The notes: generated from the sequence alone by a model not told the origin. A DNA stretch of 64,000 nucleotides from Streptomyces lavendofoliae (GCF_014649735.1 NZ_BMTP01000002.1:1-64000), one strand, 5' to 3'; shown: positions 16,303 to 24,393, counted from the stretch's first letter. A program made the numbers and translations.

Positions 16303-17289
16303 ACGTGGTTGATCACAGGCGGTACGGGATATATCGGCGCTCATGTGGCCCGGGCGATGACGCAGGCGGGCGAGCGGGTCGTCGTCCTGGACGACGTCTC
16401 CTCGGGCGTCCCGGAGCGGCTGCCGGACGGCGTCCGGCTGGTCCGCGGTTCGCTGGCCGACCGGGATCTCGTGGACCGGACCCTGGCCGGTCACGGGGTG
16501 ACCGGTGTGGTGCATCTCGCGGCGAAGAAGCAGGTCGGGGAGTCGGTCGAGCAGCCTCTGCGCTACTACCGGGAGAACGTGCACGGGCTGACCGTGCTGC
16601 TGGAGGCCGTGGTGGCCGCCGGGGTGAAGCGGTTCCTCTTCTCCTCCTCGGCCGCCGTGTACGGCGTACCGGACGCGGAGCTGATCGACGAGGACACCCC
16701 TGCGGTGCCGATCAACCCCTACGGCGAGACGAAGCTGGCCGGTGAGTGGCTGGTGCGGGCGACCGGCCGGGCGCACGGCATGGCGACCGCGTGCCTGCGC
16801 TACTTCAACGTGGCCGGGGCCGTACGGCCCGAGCTGGCGGACACGGGCGTGTTCAACATCATTCCGATGTTCTTCGACCGGATCACCCGGGGCGAGGCTC
16901 CCCGGATCTTCGGGGACGACTACCCGACGCCGGACGGCACCTGCGTGCGCGACTACATCCATGTCGCCGACGTCGCCGACGCGCACCTCGCCGTGGCGCG
17001 GCGGCTGGAGGGGCGCGAGGGCGACCTGACCCTGAACGTCGGCCGCGGCGAGGGCGTGTCCGTGCGGCAGCTGGCCGACCTGGTGGCGGAGGTCACCGGC
17101 CACGGCCTGGAGCCGGTGGTGGAGGCACGGCGGCCGGGCGACGCGGCCCGGGCGGTGGCGTCGGTCGGCCGGATCACCGAGGAGCTGGGCTGGAGCGCCT
17201 CCCTCGGGGTGCGCGAGATGGTCGAGTCGGCGTGGGAGGGCTGGTGCCTGCGCCATCCCGAGGCACGGGCGGCCGTCCCGTCGCACTGA
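16300..17289 (+). CDS. galE: UDP-glucose 4-epimerase family (GalE-like) NAD-dependent epimerase
   Basis: A 329-residue extended short-chain dehydrogenase that interconverts UDP-glucose and UDP-galactose or related sugars. MTWLITGGTGYIGAHVARAM gives the NAD motif GGTGYIG, SSSAAVYG holds the catalytic Ser, and NPYGETKLAGE supplies the YxxxK pair. RYFNVAGA, and CVRDYIHVADVADAH near residue 215, are GalE-family segments. It is divergent from the envelope locus, so it may supply a nucleotide sugar to the nearby glycosyltransferase, but housekeeping use is equally likely. The ATG at 16300 appears leaderless. Related 4-epimerases with other substrates cannot be excluded. Confidence 0.88.
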   Translation: MTWLITGGTGYIGAHVARAMTQAGERVVVLDDVSSGVPERLPDGVRLVRGSLADRDLVDRTLAGHGVTGVVHLAAKKQVGESVEQPLRYYRENVHGLTVLLEAVVAAGVKRFLFSSSAAVYGVPDAELIDEDTPAVPINPYGETKLAGEWLVRATGRAHGMATACLRYFNVAGAVRPELADTGVFNIIPMFFDRITRGEAPRIFGDDYPTPDGTCVRDYIHVADVADAHLAVARRLEGREGDLTLNVGRGEGVSVRQLADLVAEVTGHGLEPVVEARRPGDAARAVASVGRITEELGWSASLGVREMVESAWEGWCLRHPEARAAVPSH

Positions 17290-17508
17290 CCGCCGCGTCC
17301 CGTCGAGCGCCACGACCGCCGGTCGCCGCGCGTCGCCGCCCGGCGTCGCGCGCCCGCCGGCCGCCGCGTCCGGCTGATCGCCGCACTGCCTGACCAGGGG
17401 ACATCACCGCAGGTCAGGGCATATGACAACGGTGTTCAGTACCGGCTTGCGGATACCCCCCACCCGTAGTTCACTGGCCGGTGTCGTCGATCAGCGGGAG
17501 GCATGACG

Positions 17509-18453
17509 ATGGGGGCAGGGCACGACCACGGGCACGGACACGGCCACGGCGGTCCACCGCCGACGGGGACCGCGGCCGCCGCCTACAGGGGACGGCTGCG
17601 GATCGCGCTCACGATCACCCTCGCGGTCATGGTGGCCGAGATCGTCGGCGGCGTCGTCGCCGACTCGCTCGCGCTGATCGCCGACGCCGCGCACATGGCG
17701 ACCGACGCCGTCGGCCTCGCCATGGCGCTGCTGGCCATCCACTTCGCGGGCCGTCCGGCCGACCAGCGGCGTACCTTCGGCTTCGCACGGGCCGAGATCC
17801 TGGCCGCGCTGGCCAACTGCCTGCTGCTGCTCGGTGTGGGCGGCTACCTGCTGTTCGAGGCGGTGCAGCGGTTCATCACGCCGGCCGAGACCAGGGGCGG
17901 GGTGGCGATCGCCTTCGCCCTGTTCGGCCTGGTCGCGAACATGGTCTCGCTCTCCCTGCTCGTACGCGGGCAGCGCGAGAGCCTGAACGTGCGCGGCGCG
18001 TACCTGGAGGTGCTGGCGGACGCCCTGGGCTCGGTGACGGTTCTGATCGCGGCCGGCATCATCCTGGCCACCGGCTGGCAGGCGGCCGACCCGATCGCGT
18101 CCCTGGTGATCGGCCTGATGATCGTCCCGCGCACGCTGAAGCTGCTGCGGGAGACGCTCGACGTGCTGCTGGAGGCGGCCCCCAAGGGCGTGGACATGGC
18201 CGAGGTACGGGCGCACATACTCGCCCTGCCGGGCGTGCAGGACGTGCACGACCTGCACGCGTGGACCATCACGTCCGGGATGCCGGTGCTGTCGGCGCAC
18301 GTCGTGGTGCACCAGGAGGCCCTCGACTCGGTGGGTCACGAGAAGCTGCTGCACGAGCTCCAGGGATGCCTCGGCGACCACTTCGACGTCGAGCACTGCA
18401 CCTTCCAGCTGGAGCCGAGCGGCCATGCCGCGCACGAACGGCTCTGTCACTGA
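17509..18453 (+). CDS. Cation diffusion facilitator (CzcD/ZitB-like) metal efflux transporter
   Basis: A 314-residue transporter exporting Zn or related divalent metals in exchange for protons. The amino terminus is His-rich (GHDHGHGHGHGG), then six membrane segments, and a cytoplasmic ferredoxin-like domain starting near VDMAEVRAHIL. The first metal motif is HMATD in membrane segment 2. The second, usually HxxxD, reads EVLAD, so its His is Glu; the transport site may differ from that of Zn-specific homologues. The ATG at 17509 is preferred because GGGAGG lies seven bases upstream. An in-frame ATG at 17503 is too close to it. Confidence 0.9.
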   Translation: MGAGHDHGHGHGHGGPPPTGTAAAAYRGRLRIALTITLAVMVAEIVGGVVADSLALIADAAHMATDAVGLAMALLAIHFAGRPADQRRTFGFARAEILAALANCLLLLGVGGYLLFEAVQRFITPAETRGGVAIAFALFGLVANMVSLSLLVRGQRESLNVRGAYLEVLADALGSVTVLIAAGIILATGWQAADPIASLVIGLMIVPRTLKLLRETLDVLLEAAPKGVDMAEVRAHILALPGVQDVHDLHAWTITSGMPVLSAHVVVHQEALDSVGHEKLLHELQGCLGDHFDVEHCTFQLEPSGHAAHERLCH

Positions 18454-18527
18454 CCGCTGCTAGGGTTGATCCCCGCAACGTCGTCCGTTCCGACGTGCGC
18501 CGTGCCCTGTGAGAGGAGATGAGGTCG

Positions 18528-18602
18528 ATGACCGTCGCGGTGACGGCTGCCCCGCGCAGCACCCGGTCCAGCATCGACTTCGGCTTCCGGGTTCCTGGCT
18601 GA
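18528..18602 (+). CDS. Possible 24-residue leader peptide before the methyltransferase gene
   Basis: GAGAGGAG lies nine bases before an ATG that opens a 24-codon frame, MTVAVTAAPRSTRSSIDFGF then RVPG, ending 51 bases before the methyltransferase TTG. TAGGGT at 18461-18466 could be its -10 box. The strong ribosome site is the only support. I know no matching family, and no antiterminator structure was seen. Confidence 0.3.
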   Translation: MTVAVTAAPRSTRSSIDFGFRVPG

Positions 18603-18653
18603 CCCGCACTCCACCGTCGGCCGGGGCCCGCTCACACCAAAGGGTCTCCCACG

Positions 18654-19910
18654 TTGTCCGACAACGCTCCGTACGACGCCTTCTTCGCCCTGCACCACGG
18701 TCTCCCGCGGCAGGGCCCCGGTTCCGACGACACCACCCGCAGGCTCCTGTCGCTCGCGACGCTCGCCGGCCCGCTGCCCGTCCGGCCGCGCGTGCTCGAC
18801 CTGGGCTGCGGCCCCGGCCGGTCCGCGCTGCTGCTCGCCGCGGAGGCCGGCGCGGACGTGACGGCCGTCGATCTGCACGAACCGTTCCTGACCGAGCTGC
18901 GGCGGGCCGCCGACGCCCGCGGGCTCGGTGACGCCGTCCACGCCGTGCGGGCCGACATGGGCCGGCTCCCCCACCCCGACGGGTCGTTCGACCTGGTGTG
19001 GGCGGAGAGCTCGGCGTACTCGATCGGCTTCGACCACGCGCTGCGCTCCTGGCGCCGGCTCCTCTCCCCCGGCGGGACGCTGGTCGTCACCGAGTGCGCG
19101 TGGACGGTCGGCGACCCGAGCCCGGCTGCGCGGGCCTTCTGGGACCGGCACTACGCGCTGCGCGGTACCGCGGCCAATGTGGCGGCGGCGGTCGGCGCCG
19201 GCTACCACGTGGCCGGTACCTACCGGCAGCCCGAGAGCGACTGGGACGAGTACTACGGGCCGCTCGCCGAGCGGGCCGACGCCGCCGACCCGGCCGTGCC
19301 CGGCATGGCCGAGGCGCTCGCCGCCACCCGCGAGGAGATCGCGATGCGCCGCGAGCACGGCGCGGAGTACGACTACACCGGTTACGTCCTGCGTCCCGCC
19401 GACCCCCGGTGGCGTACCGGGCCCGGCACGGACGCGGACCTCGCGGCGGTGCGGGCGGTCAACGCCGCCGCGTTCGCGAGGGACGCGGAGGCGGAGCTGG
19501 TGGACCGGCTGCGTGAGGACCCCTCCGCCTGGCTGCCGGGCCTGTCGTACGTCGCCGAGGCTGCGGACGGCTCGGTCGCCGCGTACGCGCTGATCACCCG
19601 GTGCCGGGTGGGGGACGCGCCGGCAGCGGCCCTGGCGCCGGTCGCGGTGGCGCCGGCGTACCAGCGGCAGGGCGCCGGGCAGGCGGTGGTGCGCGCGGTC
19701 CTGGACGCGGCCCGGCTGGCCGGCGAGCGGCTGGTGCTGGTGCTCGGTCATCCGGAGTATTACCCGAGGTTCGGTTTCACGCCGGCTTCCCGGTACGGAA
19801 TCCGGCCCTCCTTCGACGTGCCGGACGAGGCGATGATGGCGCTCGACCTGGACGGTTCCGGAAAGGTACCGCAGGGCACGATTCACTATCCGCGTGCGTT
19901 CGGCGTCTGA
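18654..19910 (+). CDS. Fused SAM-dependent methyltransferase and GNAT acetyltransferase
   Basis: A 418-residue protein with two catalytic domains. Residues about 1-245 are a class I methyltransferase: VLDLGCGPGRSALLLA is motif I, AVDLHEPF motif II, and SFDLVWAESSAYSIGF the post-II region. Residues about 260-400 are a GNAT fold: VAVAPAYQRQGAGQAVVRAV is the acetyl-CoA pyrophosphate loop, followed by LVLVLGHPEYYPRFGFTPAS, typical of YhbS-like acetyltransferases. Start is TTG 18654, with AAAGGG upstream. The substrate is unknown; the fusion suggests either sequential modification of one small molecule or a detoxification role. A 24-codon frame lies upstream. Confidence 0.85.
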   Translation: MSDNAPYDAFFALHHGLPRQGPGSDDTTRRLLSLATLAGPLPVRPRVLDLGCGPGRSALLLAAEAGADVTAVDLHEPFLTELRRAADARGLGDAVHAVRADMGRLPHPDGSFDLVWAESSAYSIGFDHALRSWRRLLSPGGTLVVTECAWTVGDPSPAARAFWDRHYALRGTAANVAAAVGAGYHVAGTYRQPESDWDEYYGPLAERADAADPAVPGMAEALAATREEIAMRREHGAEYDYTGYVLRPADPRWRTGPGTDADLAAVRAVNAAAFARDAEAELVDRLREDPSAWLPGLSYVAEAADGSVAAYALITRCRVGDAPAAALAPVAVAPAYQRQGAGQAVVRAVLDAARLAGERLVLVLGHPEYYPRFGFTPASRYGIRPSFDVPDEAMMALDLDGSGKVPQGTIHYPRAFGV

Positions 19911-20010
19911 TCCGACATTACGGGTGCGCGTCGTCGTGTGCCGACAAGCGGCTTTTGTACGGCAGACTGAGCCGTGCCCACAGGGCCGAGAACCGAAGCG
20001 AAGGATGGTT

Positions 20011-20604
20011 ATGCCGACCACACCAGCCACCGCGGCGAACAGCTCGTCGAACGGGACCGCGCCGTCGATCATGCTCGAACTGGTCGACGAGAACGGCACC
20101 ACCATCGGCACCGCGGAGAAGCTGGCCGCCCACCAGGCACCCGGGCAACTGCACCGGGCGTTCTCGGTGTTCCTCTTCGACGAGGAGGGGCGGCTGCTGC
20201 TCCAGCGTCGGGCGCTGGGGAAGTACCACTCCCCCGGCGTCTGGTCGAACACCTGTTGCGGGCATCCGTATCCGGGTGAGGCGCCGTTCGCGGCGGCCGC
20301 CCGGCGCGTCCACGAGGAACTCGGGGTGTCGCCGTCGCTGCTCGCCGAGGCGGGTACGGTCCGCTACAACCACCCGGACCCCGAGTCGGGGCTGGTCGAG
20401 CAGGAGTACAACCACCTCTTCGTGGGGATGGTCCAGGCTCCGCTGCGGCCGGATCCGGCGGAGGTGGAGGAGACGGCGTTCGTGACGGCGCGTGAGCTCA
20501 GCGAACGGCACGCGTCCGCGCCGTTCTCCGCCTGGTTCATGACGGTGCTGGACGCGGCGCGTCCGGCGGTCAAGGAGCTGACAGGGGAGACCGGGGGCTG
20601 GTGA
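20011..20604 (+). CDS. idi: Isopentenyl-diphosphate delta-isomerase, type I
   Basis: A 197-residue Nudix-fold enzyme interconverting IPP and DMAPP. LHRAFSVFLFDEEGRLLLQR, SNTCCGHPYPGE (catalytic Cys and metal His), RVHEELGVSP and LVEQEYNHLFVG (metal and catalytic Glu residues) are all present. ATG 20011 is preferred over ATG 20005 because GAAGG sits six bases upstream of it. An extra amino-terminal tail of about 20 residues is low complexity. The last 35 bases overlap the 3' end of the convergent ATPase gene. With ispG and the hopanoid operon nearby, it would balance the isoprenoid precursor pool. Confidence 0.96.
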   Translation: MPTTPATAANSSSNGTAPSIMLELVDENGTTIGTAEKLAAHQAPGQLHRAFSVFLFDEEGRLLLQRRALGKYHSPGVWSNTCCGHPYPGEAPFAAAARRVHEELGVSPSLLAEAGTVRYNHPDPESGLVEQEYNHLFVGMVQAPLRPDPAEVEETAFVTARELSERHASAPFSAWFMTVLDAARPAVKELTGETGGW

Positions 20605-21418
20605 CCGCCGGTCCGTCCGGCCCGGCCGGCCCCTCGGCTCCCGGGGGGCCGGCCGGTACCGGCGGCTCGGCCCGCGGTGCGGGGGGCGGGAGTGGCGCGG
20701 CGGGCGGACGCGGCAGGGGGGACGGGAGCGGGGTGGGGAGCTGGAGTGACGCGCCGGGCTGGAGCGGTCCGGGGGGCTGGAGTGACGCGCCGGGCTGGAG
20801 CGGTCCGGGGGGCTGGAGTGACGCGCCGGGCTGGAGCGGTCCGGGGGGCTGGAGTGACGCGCCGGGCTGGAGCGGTCCGGGGGGCTGGAGCGTCACGGCG
20901 GATGGCGGTGGTGCGGGCGGCCCGGGGGCCGCCGCGGGTCTCAGCGGCAGCGCGGCCCAGATGATCTTTCCTCCGCTCGCGGTGTGCTCCACGTCGCACT
21001 CCCCGCCCGCCTCCCGCGTGACCTCCCGCACCAGCAGCAGGCCGCGTCCGCCCGTCCGGCCGTGGTCGGCCTCCAGCGCCTTGGGCCGGTACGGGTGCGC
21101 GTCCTCGACCGACACCCGGATCCACTCCGCCCCGATCGCGACCTCCACCGCGAGTTCGGGTGAGAGCAGGGCCGCGTGCCGCACGGCGTTGGTCACCAGT
21201 TCCGAGACGATCAGGAGCAGCGCGTGGGCGACGTCGTCGTCCACGGGCACGCCTTGACGTTTCAGCAGATCCCGTACCGCACGCCTGGCCTGCGGCACGG
21301 ACACATCGACGGCGGGAGCGGTGAACCGCCACACCCCTTCGTGCGAGAAGGGCCGGGGCGGGACGCCCCCGCGGCTCTCCGTCGTCCGGTTTCCACCCTC
21401 ATGCTCGATTGTCGCCAC
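20570..21418 (-). CDS. RsbW-like ATP-binding (anti-sigma/HATPase_c) regulatory protein with repeat tail
   Basis: A 282-residue protein. Residues about 30-165 form a histidine kinase-like ATPase domain: LLLIVSELVTNAVRHA is the N box and VEDAHPYRPK and GRTGGRGLLLVREVTREAG give the G boxes. Such small Streptomyces ATPases act as anti-sigma factors or serine kinases. The rest, from about residue 170, is a Pro/Leu/Gln/Ala tail containing four identical 12-residue units LQPPGPLQPGAS. A GTG at 21418 giving VATIEHEGGN is chosen; the upstream frame is longer but lacks conserved sequence. The 3' end overlaps idi tail to tail. The partner sigma factor is not identifiable here. Confidence 0.8.
   Translation of the reverse strand: MATIEHEGGNRTTESRGGVPPRPFSHEGVWRFTAPAVDVSVPQARRAVRDLLKRQGVPVDDDVAHALLLIVSELVTNAVRHAALLSPELAVEVAIGAEWIRVSVEDAHPYRPKALEADHGRTGGRGLLLVREVTREAGGECDVEHTASGGKIIWAALPLRPAAAPGPPAPPPSAVTLQPPGPLQPGASLQPPGPLQPGASLQPPGPLQPGASLQPPGPLQPGASLQLPTPLPSPLPRPPAAPLPPPAPRAEPPVPAGPPGAEGPAGPDGPAVTSPRSPLSAP
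20741..20884. repeat. Four identical 36-bp tandem repeats inside the ATPase gene
   Basis: Units at 20741-20776, 20777-20812, 20813-20848 and 20849-20884 are identical, with a partial fifth beginning at 20885. Each unit is itself two related 18-bp halves beginning CTGGAG. Because 36 is a multiple of three, copy number can change without breaking the reading frame; the minus-strand product gains or loses 12 residues per unit. Confidence 0.97.
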
Positions 21419-21567
21419 GTTGTCGAGTGTTGGGACCGCGTGCCACCCCTCAGGAGCACTGACCAGAAGTCGGCGGCTTTTCGAAGAGTGGCGACCGTTC
21501 CTGTGCAACGACATCGCACGTTCGACCGTTCCCGCCCCTTTCTGATAGAGCGCCGGGTCGGGCCGGA

Positions 21568-21583
21568 TAGCATCCGGCGCATG
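21568..21583 (+). promoter_or_regulatory. Leaderless promoter -10 box of the crotonase gene
   Basis: TAGCAT (21568-21573) is followed by seven bases and the ATG at 21581, and no ribosome site is present. Transcription should begin at the start codon. Confidence 0.5.
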
Positions 21584-22327
21584 GAGCAGCCGCAGCTGGA
21601 ACAGTCCGTCGCGGACGGTGTCGCCACCGTCGTCATCAGCAACCCCGCCAAGCGCAACGCGATGACGGCCGGGATGTGGCGCGCGCTGCCCGGACTGCTC
21701 GACTCGCTGGCCGCCGACCCGCGCGTGCGGGTCCTGGTGCTGACCGGCGCGGGGACCACCTTCTGCGCCGGCGCCGACATCGCGTCGCTGCGCGAGCCGG
21801 GTGACGAGCAGCAGTCCCTCGCCGTGCGGGCCGAGGAGGCCCTGGCGGCCTTCCCCAAGCCGACGCTCGCCGCCGTCCGGGGCTACTGCGTCGGTGGCGG
21901 CAGCCAGCTCGCGGCCGCCTGTGACCTGCGGTTCGCCGAGGAGGGGGCGCTCTTCGGCATCACGCCGGCGAAGCTCGGCATCGTCTATCCGTCGTCCTCC
22001 ACGCGGCGGCTGGTGTCGCTGGTGGGGCCGTCGGCCGCCAAGTACCTGCTCTTCTCGGGCGAGCTCGTCGACACGGCACGCGCGCTGCGCACCGGTCTGG
22101 TGGACGAGGTGCTGCCGGCGGGGGGTCTGGGCGAGCGGGTCGCCGAGTTCACCCGCGTGCTGGTCTCCCGCTCCCTGCTCACCCAGGCGGCCGCGAAGGA
22201 GTTCGCGGCCGGCCGCACCGACCGGGACGCGTACTGGGCGGAGCAGGCGCGTGGCAGCGGCGACACCACGGAGGGCGTGGCCGCCTTCCTGGAGCGGCGG
22301 GCGCCGCGCTTCACCTACGGGGTGTGA
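21581..22327 (+). CDS. Enoyl-CoA hydratase/isomerase superfamily protein lacking both hydratase glutamates
   Basis: A 248-residue crotonase-fold protein acting on an acyl-CoA. The oxyanion-hole parts FCAGADIASL and YCVGGGSQLAAACDL are present. In hydratases the second block reads GGGCELA; here Glu is Gln. The later QPE block, holding the second catalytic Glu, reads ITPAKLGIVYP, so that residue is Ala. By contrast, the FadB-like protein near 52.5 kb keeps both. This protein therefore probably catalyses another crotonase reaction (isomerisation, decarboxylation or thioester hydrolysis). It stands alone; its promoter looks leaderless. Substrate is unknown. Confidence 0.85.
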   Translation: MEQPQLEQSVADGVATVVISNPAKRNAMTAGMWRALPGLLDSLAADPRVRVLVLTGAGTTFCAGADIASLREPGDEQQSLAVRAEEALAAFPKPTLAAVRGYCVGGGSQLAAACDLRFAEEGALFGITPAKLGIVYPSSSTRRLVSLVGPSAAKYLLFSGELVDTARALRTGLVDEVLPAGGLGERVAEFTRVLVSRSLLTQAAAKEFAAGRTDRDAYWAEQARGSGDTTEGVAAFLERRAPRFTYGV

Positions 22328-22421
22328 CCCCGCGCGGACCCCGGCCGGTCTTCCGGGCCCCGCCCGGTCAGGCGTGGCCACGGGTCCGGCGCGGTCCGAG
22401 GCCGGGCGGGGCTCGGGCCGG

Positions 22422-23082
22422 TCAGCCGGCGGCCGGCGGGCGGCTCGCCGCGGCGCGCCAGAACGCGACGATCTCGGCCGGGGCCTTGTCCGGGGAGCCC
22501 GCGTCGTACGGGGGCCGCGGGTCGTACTCGGTGAGGAGCTGCACGGTCTGGGCATGGCGGTCGCCCGCGATCCGGCCGACCAGGTGCAGGCCCATGTCGA
22601 TGCCGGACGAGACGCCGGCGGCCGTGACGTACTTCCCGTCGAGGACGACCCGCTCCCCCGTCGGTTCGGCTCCGTGCTCCTTGAGCTCGTCCATCGCGAG
22701 CCAGTGGGTCGTGGCGCGCCGGCCGTCCAGCAGTCCGGCCCGGGCGAGCAGGACCGCGCCGGTGCAGACCGACACCAGGCGCTCGGCGCGCGGGGCGTGG
22801 ACGCGCAGCCAGCCGACCAGGCGCGGATCGGGGTCGCGGGTGCCGTCCCCGCCGGGGACCAGCAGGGTGTGCGGGCGGGGGGCGTCGGCCAGCGAACCGT
22901 CGGCGGCCAGCCGCAGGCCGCTTCCGGTGCGGACGGGCGCTCCGTCGAGCGAGGCGGTGCGGATCGGGTACGGGGCGGGGGCGGCCGTCCTGGTGGGCCC
23001 CCGCGAACACCTCCACCGGTCCGGTGACGTCCAGGCTCTGCACGCCGTCGAAGAGGACGACGAGTACGGGTCGCTGCGTCAT
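22422..23082 (-). pseudogene. DJ-1/PfpI (GATase1-like) family gene with a frameshift
   Basis: The first 35 codons (MTQRPVLVVLFDGVQSLDVT then GPVEVFAGAHQDGR) and the rest (YPIRTASLDGAPVRTGSG through SVCTGAVLLARAGLLDGRR to the stop at 22422) are in different frames. The junction is near 22965-22985, in a G/C-run stretch. The total span is one base more than a multiple of three, so one extra base explains it. Apart from this the gene is intact: LLVPGGDG and VSVCTGAVLLA with the nucleophile-elbow Cys are as in DJ-1/PfpI and AraC-associated GATase1 proteins. Either the gene is recently inactivated, the base is a sequencing error, or frameshifting occurs. Confidence 0.75.
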
Positions 23083-23204
23083 GCCCCTCATCCCTCGGGC
23101 GCGGCTCGATGGCCGCAATGACGAAGAACCCCCCTTTCCTGCCATCGGCGCCCGCCGCCCCGGACCGGACCGCACCCCGCCCCTCTCGCGTACCAACCAG
23201 TCGG

Positions 23205-23219
23205 TAGCCTGCCGGTATG
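23205..23219 (+). promoter_or_regulatory. Leaderless promoter -10 box of the SCO6745-family gene
   Basis: TAGCCT (23205-23210) is followed by six bases and the ATG at 23217, with no ribosome-binding sequence between. Confidence 0.5.
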
Positions 23220-24080
23220 ACGACTCTGCCGCCGCGCGCCGGACGCCGCTGCCACAACGCCCTGAACCCGCTGCACTCGACGGTGTACTTCTCGCCGGAC
23301 TTCACCGCGGAGCTCGCCGCCCTCGGGGTGACGGACCCCAGCGCCGCGTACTTCGCCGGCCGCGCCGCCGCCATGGGCGCGGTCGGGCCGGGGGCCGTGA
23401 CGGCGTCCTTCTACAACTTCAGCCACGAGCTGGTCGCCCGCCACCTGCCGGCGGTCTGGGACACCGCCTCCCCCGAGGCCGTGCTCGCCGCCCGGCTGCG
23501 GGCGGCCGACACCACCCTGCGGCGGCTGCTGGGCGACGCGGCCGTCGCGTCGGACGGCATGGCGGAGGCCGCCCGGCTCGCCCTGCGGGCCACCGAGGCG
23601 TGCACCCGGCACGCCCGGCCGCTGTACGCCGCCCACGCCGACCTCCCGGTGCCCGAGGAGCCGCACCTGGCGTACTGGCACGCCGCGACGCTGCTGCGTG
23701 AGCACCGCGGCGACGCCCACCTGGTCGCGCTGCTGTCCGCCGGGCTCGACCCGCTGGAGGCCCTCGTCAGTCACACCGCGACCGGCAAGGGCATGGCGCC
23801 CCGCTGGATCCTCGCCACCCGCGGCTGGCGGCGCGCCGACTGGGACGCGGCGGCCGAACGGCTGCGCGGCCGGGGCCTGCTGGACGAGCGGGACGAGCTG
23901 ACGAGCGCGGGCTCCGCCCTGCGCGCCGAGCTGGAGGAGCACACGGACCGCCTGGACGCCGCTCCGTACGAGCACCTCGGCGCGGCGGACGTCGAACGCC
24001 TCACCGAGCTGGGCCGGGGCTTCCTCGGCGCGGCCGTGGCGGCGGGGGCGTTCCCGCAGGACCTGGCCGGCAAGGGCTGA
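23217..24080 (+). CDS. SCO6745-family protein, possible helix-turn-helix regulator of unknown function
   Basis: A 287-residue soluble protein I associate with the actinobacterial SCO6745 family. The amino half begins RAGRRCHNALNPLHSTVYFS and contains AAAMGAVGPGAVTASFYNFS, a conserved family block. The carboxy half (about 170-260) has the pattern of a winged-helix domain: LREHRGDAHLVALLSAGLDP, TGKGMAPRWILATRGWRRAD, LRGRGLLDERDELTSAGSAL. No signal peptide, metal cluster or nucleotide motif is visible. The role is unknown; the winged-helix-like part suggests transcriptional control or a scaffold. It stands alone between a broken DJ-1 gene and the LPFR small gene. Confidence 0.75.
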   Translation: MTTLPPRAGRRCHNALNPLHSTVYFSPDFTAELAALGVTDPSAAYFAGRAAAMGAVGPGAVTASFYNFSHELVARHLPAVWDTASPEAVLAARLRAADTTLRRLLGDAAVASDGMAEAARLALRATEACTRHARPLYAAHADLPVPEEPHLAYWHAATLLREHRGDAHLVALLSAGLDPLEALVSHTATGKGMAPRWILATRGWRRADWDAAAERLRGRGLLDERDELTSAGSALRAELEEHTDRLDAAPYEHLGAADVERLTELGRGFLGAAVAAGAFPQDLAGKG

Positions 24081-24084
24081 CACC

Positions 24085-24108
24085 GTCCCGTACCGGGCCC
24101 GGCGGGAC
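24085..24108 (+). terminator. Weak hairpin after the SCO6745-family gene
   Basis: GTCCCG (24085-24090) pairs with CGGGAC (24103-24108), and the loop contains the self-complementary CCGGGCCCGG. It begins five bases after the stop codon. The stem is short, so efficiency is doubtful. Confidence 0.4.
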
Positions 24109-24261
24109 GGGGGGCGCGTTACCGGGCCGGGCCGGGGACGGGGAAAGTACGGCCGGGGAGCGAGGAAGCCCCTACCGGGCGGCTCCCGGCGGGCGGTGAC
24201 GTTTCGGCGGAGGGGCGGCGGCAACCCGCACGGGGCAACCGAGAGCACTTGGAGGTGCCCC

Positions 24262-24393
24262 GTGCGTACCATCGCCGACTTCTTCCGCATGATCGGCTCG
24301 GCCGTCGCCACCGTCGTCACCCTGCCGTTCCGGCTGCTGGCGCGGCTGTTCGGCGGAGCCTCGCGCGGCGGCGGGCGGGCGCGCCGCGCCTGA
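24262..24393 (+). CDS. LPFR-motif small protein, 43 residues
   Basis: GTG 24262 follows GGAGG with a six-base gap, an excellent ribosome site. The 43-residue product opens VRTIADFFRMIGSAVATVVT, then LPFRLLARLFGGAS and a basic tail. It has one amphipathic or membrane-inserting helix of about 25 residues with a positively charged end. The central LPFR is shared by a family of tiny Streptomyces proteins that I recall only by that motif name. Its function is unknown; size and charge suggest a membrane-surface peptide. It stands alone, 85 bases before tex. Confidence 0.75.
   Translation: MRTIADFFRMIGSAVATVVTLPFRLLARLFGGASRGGGRARRA

Noticed and set aside
20741..20884. Regular 36-bp repeats reminiscent of a CRISPR array
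   Set aside because: The units are directly adjacent with no spacers, are not palindromic, and encode an in-frame peptide repeat in an ATPase gene; no cas genes are near.
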